This document shows positions 8,623 through 18,058 of a stretch of DNA of 64,000 nucleotides, one piece after another. The notes beneath the pieces were generated by a model that saw nothing but the letters and a program-made list of their open reading frames with translations, had not been told where the DNA came from and did no database searches. Positions within the stretch are counted from its first letter, which is position 1; each line of letters begins with the position of its first letter. This DNA is from JAEUPI01 sp046348365 (GTDB taxonomy: Bacteria; Pseudomonadota; Gammaproteobacteria; Burkholderiales; Burkholderiaceae_C): the NCBI GenBank assembly GCA_046348365.1, contig JAXMEL010000005.1, positions 252,100 through 316,099 on the forward strand, written 5' to 3'. A program made the translations under genes and the position numbers.

Positions 8623-9432
8623 CTAGCGCGATCGTTCGAGCCGTTCGATCTCGGCCGCGGTGAACCCGGCCGCCTCGCGCGCCGCGCGGTTGATGGGCCC
8701 CTTCGGCCGCGGCGCGCGATGGCGATGCGCCAGCTCTTCGTGGTGCGTCGGCGGGTCCACGCCGGCGCGCTCGCACAGCCAGCGGTACCAGCGGTTGCCG
8801 ATCGCCACGTGGCCGATCTCGTCGCGCAGGATCACGTCGAGGATCTCGGCGGCGCGCGGGTCGCCCACGGCGACGAAGCGCGCGCGCATGCCGGGCGTCA
8901 CGTCGAGGCCGCGGGCTTCGAGCGTGCGCGGCACCAGCGCCATGCGATCGAGCGGATCGTGCCGCGTGCGCTCGGCCATCGCCCACAGCCCGTCGTGCGC
9001 GTCGAAGTCGCCGTACGCATGGCCGAGGTTGCGCAGATGGTCGGCCACCAGCGTGAAGTGCAGCGCCTCCTCGGCCGCCACGCGCGCCCAGTCGAGATAG
9101 AACGCGCGCGGCAGGCCGGCGAAGCGCCACATCGCGTCGAGCGCCAGGTCGATGGCGTTGAACTCGATGTGCGCCACGGCGTGCAGCAGCGCCGCGCGCC
9201 CCGCTGCGGTGTGCACCGGCCGCTGCGGCACCTGGGCCGGATGCACCAGGCGCGGCCGCGCAGGGCGCCCCGGCACCGTGCCCGGCTGCGGCGTGAGCAC
9301 GACGTCGATCTCGACATCGATGTCAGCCGCGCTATCTACGCCCGGCGGCGCCGACAAGGCCCGCGCGCCCGCGACCTTGGCGGCCACATCGGCCACCTGC
9401 AGCAGCTCGAGGGCGCGGCGGCGCAGTTCCAT
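8623..9432 (-). CDS. Ferritin-like domain protein, DUF455 family
   Basis: The 269-residue product begins MELRRRALELLQVAD at the ATG at 9432. Diiron-type helix motifs are visible: HIEFNAIDLALDA, then ARVAAEEALHFTLVADHL and ILRDEIGHVAIGNRWYRWLC, each supplying Glu and His residues in ExxH spacing as in MiaE-like and ferritin-like proteins. The family (DUF455) is probably a diiron oxygenase or hydroxylase acting on an unknown substrate; tRNA modification has been suggested for its MiaE relatives but is not shown. It is divergent from hslO with a 51-base gap and converges on xerD. Confidence 0.85.
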   Translation of the reverse strand: MELRRRALELLQVADVAAKVAGARALSAPPGVDSAADIDVEIDVVLTPQPGTVPGRPARPRLVHPAQVPQRPVHTAAGRAALLHAVAHIEFNAIDLALDAMWRFAGLPRAFYLDWARVAAEEALHFTLVADHLRNLGHAYGDFDAHDGLWAMAERTRHDPLDRMALVPRTLEARGLDVTPGMRARFVAVGDPRAAEILDVILRDEIGHVAIGNRWYRWLCERAGVDPPTHHEELAHRHRAPRPKGPINRAAREAAGFTAAEIERLERSR

Positions 9433-9483
9433 GTCTGCGATGATAGCCACGCACCTCGTGCGCCCTCGTGCGCCGCATCCCCG

Positions 9484-10467
9484 ATGGCCGATCAGCTGCT
9501 GAAGTTCCTGTTCGACGGCCTGCCCGTGCGCGGCGCGCTGGTGCAGCTGCGCCACGGCTGGCGCGAGCTGCTGTCGCGTCGCGCCACCGCGAGCGACGGT
9601 GGCCACGCCTTCGCGGCGCCGGTGCGCGCGCTGCTCGGCGAGATGAGCGCTGCGGCCTGCCTGATGCACGCCAACATCAAGTTCAACGGCGCGCTGATCC
9701 TGCAGATGCAGGGCGACGGGCCGGTGAAGCTCGCCGTCGCCGAGGCGCGCACCGATCTCGGCTACCGCGCCACGGCCAAGGTGGTGGGCCCGGTCGGCGC
9801 CGAAGCACGGCTCGAGGCGATGCTCAACCTGCACGGCCAGGGCCGTTGCGCGATCACGCTCGACCCCGTCGAGCGCCTGCCGGGCCAGCAGCCTTACCAG
9901 GGCATGGTGCCGCTGCACGGCGACCGCCGCGAGCCGCTGCAGGCCTTGGCCGAGGTGCTCGAGCACTACATGCTGCAATCCGAGCAGCTCGACACCCGGC
10001 TCGTGCTGGCGGCCGACGACGACACCGCCGCGGGCCTGCTGATCCAGCGCCTGCCGGCGCAGGGCGACGCCAACCTCGCGGCCAGCGGCTGGCAGCGCGG
10101 CGACGAAGACCAGATCGGCCGCAACGAGGACTTCAACCGCATCGCGCTGCTCACCGGCACGCTCACTTCCGAAGAGCTGCTGCGGCTCGAGCCCGAAGCC
10201 ATCCTGCGCCGGCTGTACTGGCAGGAGCGCGTGCGCGTGTTCGAGCCGCAGCGGCCGCGCTTTGCCTGCACCTGCTCGCGCGCACGCGTGGCCGGCATGC
10301 TGCGCGGCCTGGGCCGTGAGGAGATCGATGCGCTGATCACCGAGCGCGGCGAAGCCGAGGTGAGCTGCGACTTCTGCGGCCAGATCTATCGCTTCGATGC
10401 GGTCGATGCCGGCGAGCTGTTCGTGCCGGCCCGGCACGCCGCCGGAGGCTCCGGCAGCTTGAACTGA
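9484..10467 (+). CDS. hslO: Redox-regulated chaperone Hsp33
   Basis: Hsp33 is a cytosolic holdase switched on by oxidation. The 327-residue product starts MADQLLKFLFDGLPVRGALVQL, the usual N-terminus of the family. The N-terminal domain includes LLGEMSAAACLMHANIKFNGALILQMQGDGPV. The C-terminal zinc switch has CxC (CTCSRARV) and CxxC (CDFC), spaced by about 30 residues (GMLRGLGREEIDALI between), so all four cysteines are present. An Ala/Gly-rich tail follows. It is divergent from the DUF455 gene. Confidence 0.95.
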   Translation: MADQLLKFLFDGLPVRGALVQLRHGWRELLSRRATASDGGHAFAAPVRALLGEMSAAACLMHANIKFNGALILQMQGDGPVKLAVAEARTDLGYRATAKVVGPVGAEARLEAMLNLHGQGRCAITLDPVERLPGQQPYQGMVPLHGDRREPLQALAEVLEHYMLQSEQLDTRLVLAADDDTAAGLLIQRLPAQGDANLAASGWQRGDEDQIGRNEDFNRIALLTGTLTSEELLRLEPEAILRRLYWQERVRVFEPQRPRFACTCSRARVAGMLRGLGREEIDALITERGEAEVSCDFCGQIYRFDAVDAGELFVPARHAAGGSGSLN

Positions 10468-10491
10468 ACGCCGCGGGCAGAGCTCCTGCGT

Positions 10492-11043
10492 TCAGGCCCC
10501 GCGTGCGCGCAGGTGCGGCGCCACGGCATCGAGCGCACATTGCAGCCGTGCCTCGCCATGGCCGCTGACCACCGACCAGTCGACGCCGGCGTCGGCGAGC
10601 CAGGCGCGCACGATCGCATCCACCGGCGCGCGCACGTGCGGCCCGTCGCGGATCAGGCCGTCGGCCTCCCACGGCAGGTCCACCGCCGTCAGCAGCGTGA
10701 GGGCGACGCGTCGCTGCTGTTCGAGCGCGTAGCCGCGCAGCGAGTCGTCGGCGAAGAGCAGCTGGCTGTAGACGGCGACCATCAACGCGGTGGTGTCGGC
10801 GATGACCACATCGTGCGCGGCCGCGGCGGCGTCTATGCGCGCCTGCTGCTCGCGCGCGATCGCGGCCTGCTCGTCGGCGCGCGGCGTGCGGCCGTGCGCG
10901 TCGCACCACTCGCGCAGCACCTCGGGCACCCAGGTCGTGGCCAGGCCCGCTTGCGCACCCAGCGCGCCGGCCAGCTCGCGCGCGAGGCGCGTCTTGCCGG
11001 TGCTCTCGGCGCCGACGATGGCGATGACGAGGCCAGGGCTCAT
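10492..11043 (-). CDS. NadR-type ribosylnicotinamide kinase / P-loop ATPase
   Basis: A 183-residue P-loop protein with Walker A GAESTGKT at residues 11-18 and VPEVLREWC soon after, as in the kinase domain of NadR, which phosphorylates nicotinamide riboside to NMN. The adenylyltransferase and DNA-binding parts of full NadR are absent. It is encoded directly after the nicotinamide riboside transporter pnuC with an ATGA overlap (11040-11043), which strongly supports nicotinamide riboside salvage: uptake by PnuC then trapping by phosphorylation. I infer the kinase role from the motif and the context. Confidence 0.8.
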   Translation of the reverse strand: MSPGLVIAIVGAESTGKTRLARELAGALGAQAGLATTWVPEVLREWCDAHGRTPRADEQAAIAREQQARIDAAAAAHDVVIADTTALMVAVYSQLLFADDSLRGYALEQQRRVALTLLTAVDLPWEADGLIRDGPHVRAPVDAIVRAWLADAGVDWSVVSGHGEARLQCALDAVAPHLRARGA

Positions 11044-11675
11044 CGCAACGCCGGGCCGAGCCGTGGACGCCAGGCGCGCCAGCCCAGCCACGACAACACG
11101 GCGAAGAGGGCATACAGCAGCACGGTGAGCCAGAGTCCCTTCCAGGCGAAAAGTGCCAGGCTGACGACATTGACCCCCAGCCACACCATCCAGTTCTCGA
11201 TCAGCTTGCGCCCGAGCAGCAGCTGGCCGGCCACGCTGCCGACCGTGGGCAGCGCGTCGAAGTAGGGCACGTCGCTGTCGGTGGCGCGTGCGAGCAGCAG
11301 GCCCAGCAGCGGCCAGACCGCCAGCGTGAGCGCGGCCACGCGCCAGCGGCCCGCGGCCGACAGCCGGTGCACGCGCAGCGCCGCGCCGTCGTCACCACGC
11401 CCGCGCAGCCACTGGTACCAGCCCCAGAACGCGACGGCGACGAAGAAGAGCTGCAGCGTCGCCTCGCCGTAGAGACGGCTGGCGGCGAACAGCAGCGCGT
11501 AGAGCAGCGAGGCGGCGATCGCCAGCGGCCAGGCGAGGGGGTCGACGCGCATGTTGCGCTCGACCATCCAGATCGACAGCACGAAGGCCACGATCTCGAC
11601 CCAGGTGACCGGCGCTCCCCATAGCGTGAACGCCGGCGCCAGCAGCGGCGCGGCCCAGTCGAGGGCAGGGGACAT
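11040..11675 (-). CDS. pnuC: Nicotinamide riboside transporter PnuC
   Basis: A 211-residue inner membrane protein with about seven hydrophobic segments. Family motifs are TWVEIVAFVLSIWMVERNMRV near the N-terminus, FFVAVAFWGWYQWLRG in the middle and GRKLIENWMVWLGVNVVSLALFAWKGL near the end. PnuC proteins carry out facilitated diffusion of nicotinamide riboside, held inside by phosphorylation. The next gene encodes the matching NadR-type kinase, overlapping by four bases. The gene lies 24 bases after ftsB and is likely the sixth gene of the pyrG operon, an unusual partner for a salvage transporter. Confidence 0.92.
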   Translation of the reverse strand: MSPALDWAAPLLAPAFTLWGAPVTWVEIVAFVLSIWMVERNMRVDPLAWPLAIAASLLYALLFAASRLYGEATLQLFFVAVAFWGWYQWLRGRGDDGAALRVHRLSAAGRWRVAALTLAVWPLLGLLLARATDSDVPYFDALPTVGSVAGQLLLGRKLIENWMVWLGVNVVSLALFAWKGLWLTVLLYALFAVLSWLGWRAWRPRLGPALR

Positions 11676-11699
11676 GCGAACAGGCGAACGACGGCCGGC

Positions 11700-11984
11700 T
11701 CAGCGCCGGCCGGCGATCTGCACGAACACCTCGTCGGGGCGCACCATGCCGAGCTCGCTGCGCGCCTTCTCCTCGATCATCTCGAGGCCTTCCTTGAGGT
11801 CACCCACCTCGGCGGCCACGTGCTGGTTGCGCTGGCGCGCGGCCTCGTTGGCGGCGTTCTGCTCGCGCAGCTGCGCCTGCAGGCTCCAGGCATGCGGCAC
11901 GCTGCCCTTGCCGAACCACAGGCCGATCTGCACCAGCGCCAGCAGCGCGGCGAGCGTCCAGGTGATGATGCGGGTGCGGCTCAT
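11700..11984 (-). CDS. ftsB: Cell division protein FtsB
   Basis: A 94-residue bitopic protein: one N-terminal membrane helix (about residues 6-24, IITWTLAALLALVQIGLWF) followed by GKGSVPHAWSLQAQL and a periplasmic coiled coil (QNAANEAARQRNQHVAAEVGDLKEG), ending in IEEKARSELGMVRPDEVFVQI, the FtsB signature. FtsB pairs with FtsL and FtsQ at the division septum. It follows eno by 10 bases, the classic eno-ftsB pairing seen across Proteobacteria. Confidence 0.95.
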   Translation of the reverse strand: MSRTRIITWTLAALLALVQIGLWFGKGSVPHAWSLQAQLREQNAANEAARQRNQHVAAEVGDLKEGLEMIEEKARSELGMVRPDEVFVQIAGRR

Positions 11985-11994
11985 CGGCTCGGCT

Positions 11995-13278
11995 TCAGCG
12001 CAGGTTGTAGAACGCGCCGCGACCGGGGTAGCTCGCCACGTCGCCCAGGTCTTCCTCGATGCGCAGCAGCTGATTGTACTTGGCGATGCGGTCGCTGCGG
12101 CTCATCGAGCCGGTCTTGATCTGGCCGGCGTTGGTGCCCACGGCAATGTCGGCGATCGTGGCGTCCTCGGTCTCGCCGCTGCGGTGGCTGATCACCGCGG
12201 TGTAGTTGGCGCGCTTGGCCATCTCGATGGCGGCGAAGGTCTCGCTGAGCGTGCCGATCTGGTTGATCTTGATGAGGATCGAGTTGGCGATGCGCTTGGC
12301 GATGCCTTCCTTGAGGATGCGCGTGTTGGTGACGAACAGGTCGTCGCCCACCAGCTGCACCTTGGCCGCCAGCTTGTCGGTGAGGTGCTTCCAGCCGTCC
12401 CAGTCGCCCTCGTGCATGCCGTCTTCGATGCTGATGATCGGGTACTTGTCGACCCAGGTGGCGAGCATGTCGGTCCACTCGGCTGCGCCGAGGATCATGC
12501 CTTCGCCGCTCAGGTGGTACTTGCCTTCCTTGTAGAACTCGCTGGCCGCGCAGTCGAGGCCGATGGCGATCTGCTCGCCGGGCGTGTAGCCGGCCTTGTC
12601 GATGGCCTCGATCAGCATCTGCAGCGCCGCCTCGTGGCTGGCCACGTTGGGCGCGAAGCCGCCTTCGTCGCCCACGGCGGTGCTCATGCCCTTGCCGTCG
12701 ATGATCTTCTTCAGCGCATGGAACACCTCGGCGCCGTAGCGCACCGCCTCGCGGAAGCTCGGCGCGCCGACCGGAATGATCATCAGCTCCTGCAGGTCGA
12801 GGTTGTTGTTGGCATGTGCGCCGCCGTTGATCACGTTCATCATCGGCACCGGCAGGCTCATGCCGCCCGAGCCGCCGAAGTAGCGATACAGCGGCAGCCC
12901 GCTTTCTTCGGCCGCGGCGCGCGCCACCGCCATGCTCACCGCGAGCGTCGCGTTGGCGCCGAGGCGGCTCTTGTTGTCGGTGCCGTCGAGGTCGATCAGC
13001 GTCTTGTCGAGGAAGGCCTGCTCGCTCGCGTCGAGCCCGAGCACGGCCTCGCTGATCTCGGTGTTGATGTGCTCCACCGCGCGCAGCACGCCCTTGCCGA
13101 GGTAGCGGCTCTTGTCGCCGTCGCGCAGCTCGATCGCCTCGCGGCTGCCGGTGGAGGCGCCGCTCGGCACCGCGGCGCGGCCCATGGTGCCGGATTCCAG
13201 CAGTACGTCGCATTCGACGGTGGGGTTGCCGCGGCTGTCGAGAATCTCGCGGCCGACGATGTCGACGATGGCACTCAT
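11995..13278 (-). CDS. eno: Enolase
   Basis: Enolase interconverts 2-phosphoglycerate and phosphoenolpyruvate. The 427-residue product starts MSAIVDIVGREILDSRGNPTVE and contains GASTGSREA, the substrate-loop segment, GDEGGFAPN, the metal-site region SIEDGMHEGDW, DDLFVTNTRIL, the catalytic Lys in LIKINQIGTLSE and the C-terminal signature SHRSGETEDATIADIAVG. Length and motifs are all standard. It lies in the pyrG-kdsA-DUF1330-eno-ftsB operon. Confidence 0.98.
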   Translation of the reverse strand: MSAIVDIVGREILDSRGNPTVECDVLLESGTMGRAAVPSGASTGSREAIELRDGDKSRYLGKGVLRAVEHINTEISEAVLGLDASEQAFLDKTLIDLDGTDNKSRLGANATLAVSMAVARAAAEESGLPLYRYFGGSGGMSLPVPMMNVINGGAHANNNLDLQELMIIPVGAPSFREAVRYGAEVFHALKKIIDGKGMSTAVGDEGGFAPNVASHEAALQMLIEAIDKAGYTPGEQIAIGLDCAASEFYKEGKYHLSGEGMILGAAEWTDMLATWVDKYPIISIEDGMHEGDWDGWKHLTDKLAAKVQLVGDDLFVTNTRILKEGIAKRIANSILIKINQIGTLSETFAAIEMAKRANYTAVISHRSGETEDATIADIAVGTNAGQIKTGSMSRSDRIAKYNQLLRIEEDLGDVASYPGRGAFYNLR

Positions 13279-13312
13279 GGGGTTCCTTCCTTCGGGATCG
13301 TGATTCGTGTGT

Positions 13313-13618
13313 TCAGACCGGCGCGGCGACGCCCTCGACCAAGATCATGTTGAAGTAGTCGGTCGCGCCCTTGCGCAGCTGCCGCGCCGAGGCGTACGCG
13401 CTGCCTTCGTTGAAGGCCTTGGCGGCCTCGAAGCTCGGAAAGCGGATCACGCCCACGCGCGCGGGCTGCCAGTCGCCTTCGAGCGTGTCGCAGCGGCCGC
13501 CTCGCGCCAGATACTCGCCGCCCGCGGCCTTGACCACCTCTTGCGCCGCGGCCATGTACTTCTTGTACTGCTCGAGGTCGTTGATCTTCATCTCGACGAT
13601 GATGTAGCCGTAGGGCAT
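13313..13618 (-). CDS. DUF1330 family protein
   Basis: A 101-residue protein starting MPYGYIIVEMKINDLEQYKKYM, with the dimeric ferredoxin-like (Dabb-type) pattern of DUF1330: an acidic/tyrosine-rich N-terminal strand, GGEYLARGG, then LEGDWQPARVGVIRFPSFEAAKAF. The biochemical role of the family is unknown. It lies between kdsA and eno, a position in which it often occurs in betaproteobacteria, without a known link to either enzyme. Confidence 0.88.
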   Translation of the reverse strand: MPYGYIIVEMKINDLEQYKKYMAAAQEVVKAAGGEYLARGGRCDTLEGDWQPARVGVIRFPSFEAAKAFNEGSAYASARQLRKGATDYFNMILVEGVAAPV

Positions 13619-13639
13619 GTGTGTCTCCTTGGTACTGCG

Positions 13640-14497
<858 letters not shown>

Positions 14498-14510
14498 CGT
14501 GCGGCTGCCC

Positions 14511-16187
<1,677 letters not shown>

Positions 16188-16241
16188 GTCGTTCAGCCAG
16201 GGGCGCGCCGCGTCGCACGAAGGCTGTGGTGGTAAAGCGCG

Positions 16242-16247
16242 ATTATA
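16242..16247 (-). promoter_or_regulatory. Consensus -10 box for the pyrG operon
   Basis: The plus strand reads ATTATA, which is a perfect TATAAT on the minus strand, 55 bases before the pyrG ATG. About 17 bases further upstream is only a weak -35 (GCTGAA). It is the best -10 match I found in the window and likely drives pyrG through at least ftsB. Confidence 0.5.
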
Positions 16248-16265
16248 GGCGTGTGATCGCGCGGT

Positions 16266-17177
16266 TCAGCCGGAGCGCTTCACCATCGCGTCGAGCAGTT
16301 CGAGCACCACGTGCGCGGTGCGCTCGGGCCGCTCCATCGGATACAGGTGCGAGCCCTCGACGCTGCGCCAGTGCGCGCCGGCGAGCTGGCGCACGTAGCC
16401 GAGGCCGAGCTGCCGGCCCTCGGTCGAGTCGGTGCCCTCGACATAGGCCACCGGGCAGCGCAGCGGATGCCGCCGCAGCAGCGGCTCCACGTGATGCGGC
16501 AGCGTGTCGTAGATGCGCGTCTCCACGTCGCGCCGGAACGCGAGCTGCATGCCGCCGCCCGGCGCACGCTCGAATCCATGTTCGAGGTAGTGCTCGAAAC
16601 AGCGCGCATCCCAGGCCGCGAACATGCGCTTGCCGCCGAAATGCGCGCGCACGGCAGCGGCATCGGGCCAGTGCTCGCGCCGGCGTGCAGAAACCTTGCC
16701 CGGCCCGCCGCGGCGGATCAGGCCGGTGGCCTTCAGCAGCCAGAACCCCTGCGAGCGCCAGCCGGCGACGATCGGCGCATCGAGCAGCACCACCGCTCTG
16801 ATCTGATCGGCCGGCATCCGGCAGGCCGCGAGCAGGCTCACGTAGCCGCCCATCGAATGACCGGCGAGCACCACCGGCGCGCCCGGCGCCTCGCGGCGGA
16901 TGTAGGCCAGCAGCTCGTCGCGCAGATGCGGCCAGCCGCTGGTGACGGGATGCGCAGGGTCGTGGCCGAGCTTGTCGGGCGCGATCACGCGCCAGCCGGC
17001 GCGGCGCCACAGCTCGAACAGCAGGCTGTACGTGCCGGCGACGAAGCCGTTGGCGTGGGTGAAGACAAGCGTCGGCTGCGTCGATGACGTCGTTGGCGAG
17101 GGCAAGGCGGGGCGTCGGGCTGCGTTGCGCGTGGAGGCACCGAGCATAGCGGGCGCCGCAGGGCAGCCGCGAAGCAT
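16266..17177 (-). CDS. Alpha/beta hydrolase
   Basis: A 303-residue cytosolic alpha/beta-hydrolase. The conserved HANGFVAGTY segment carries the oxyanion-loop His, the nucleophile elbow is GHSMGGYVS and the C-terminal catalytic His is in EGSHLYPMERP. The substrate is unknown; overall it resembles small esterase/lipase-type hydrolases. The start at 17177 overlaps the stop of the preceding hydrolase gene as TGATG, which indicates translational coupling; an internal ATG at 17147 is possible. It ends just upstream of the pyrG promoter. Confidence 0.78.
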   Translation of the reverse strand: MLRGCPAAPAMLGASTRNAARRPALPSPTTSSTQPTLVFTHANGFVAGTYSLLFELWRRAGWRVIAPDKLGHDPAHPVTSGWPHLRDELLAYIRREAPGAPVVLAGHSMGGYVSLLAACRMPADQIRAVVLLDAPIVAGWRSQGFWLLKATGLIRRGGPGKVSARRREHWPDAAAVRAHFGGKRMFAAWDARCFEHYLEHGFERAPGGGMQLAFRRDVETRIYDTLPHHVEPLLRRHPLRCPVAYVEGTDSTEGRQLGLGYVRQLAGAHWRSVEGSHLYPMERPERTAHVVLELLDAMVKRSG

Positions 17178-18058
17178 CAGTGCGCGACGCTGATGCCGAA
17201 CAACTCGCGCAGCGCACTGCGGTACTGCGCCTGCCCGACCACGTCGGTGTTCTCGTGCTCGCCGCCGTCGACGAGCACGAAGCGCTTCGGCGGCAGCGCG
17301 CGCTCGTACAGCGCGCGGCCGAGCGCGGGCGACACCATCTCGTCGGCGCTGCCGTGCACCACCAGCAGCGGCGAGCCGATCGTGGCCACGCGCGAGCCGG
17401 CATCGAAGTGCTGCGTCATCAGCGCGTACACCGGCAGCCAGCCCCAACGCGTGCTGCGCAGCACGTCGGCCGCCGAGGTGAACGCGCCTTCGACGATGAC
17501 GCCGGCCTCGTCGTCGACGTCGGCGGCCAGCGCCACCGCGAGCGCCGCGCCGAGCGAATGGCCGAACACGAAGCGCCGCGCCTGCGGATGCCGGTGCGCC
17601 AGCCAGCGCCAGGCGGCGCGCGCGTCCTCGGCGGCCAGCGTTTCGGAGGGCAGCGCCTCGCTGCTGAGCCCGAAGCCGCGATAGTCGATCGACAGCACCG
17701 AGAACCCCAGCGCGTGCAGCTGCCGCATGCGCGGCGCGCTGGCATGCACCGTCCAGCGCACACCGTGCAGGAACAGCAGCACCGGCGCATCGGGCTCGGC
17801 GCGCGCCAGCCACAGGCCGTGCAGCCGCACCGCCTGGCCGCGCTGCTCGGGGTGGTCCGACAGGTGATCGATCCACACCTCCTGCATGCCCGCCGCCGCC
17901 GCGACACCGGGCTCCCAGGTGTCGTGCGTGGGCATGAAGATCCAGCGCCGCTGCTGGTGGTCGACGATCATGCAGCCGGCGGCCAGCACGGCCGCCAGCA
18001 GCGCGATCGCCAGCGGCCTCACACGATGGCCCGGCCGCGGATCGCGTTCATGCGGCAT
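17177..18058 (-). CDS. Alpha/beta hydrolase lipoprotein
   Basis: A 293-residue alpha/beta-hydrolase with an N-terminal lipoprotein signal (basic stretch, hydrophobic LAIALLAAVLAAGC, lipobox Cys at about residue 29), so it is probably anchored in the periplasm. The fold shows LLFLHGVRW, IDYRGFGLSS, the nucleophile elbow FGHSLGAALA, VHGSADEMVS with the likely acid, and GGEHENTD with the catalytic His. The substrate is unknown. The start overlaps the end of mutS by 11 bases and the stop overlaps the next hydrolase, so mutS and the two hydrolases look like one transcript. Confidence 0.8.
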   Translation of the reverse strand: MPHERDPRPGHRVRPLAIALLAAVLAAGCMIVDHQQRRWIFMPTHDTWEPGVAAAAGMQEVWIDHLSDHPEQRGQAVRLHGLWLARAEPDAPVLLFLHGVRWTVHASAPRMRQLHALGFSVLSIDYRGFGLSSEALPSETLAAEDARAAWRWLAHRHPQARRFVFGHSLGAALAVALAADVDDEAGVIVEGAFTSAADVLRSTRWGWLPVYALMTQHFDAGSRVATIGSPLLVVHGSADEMVSPALGRALYERALPPKRFVLVDGGEHENTDVVGQAQYRSALRELFGISVAH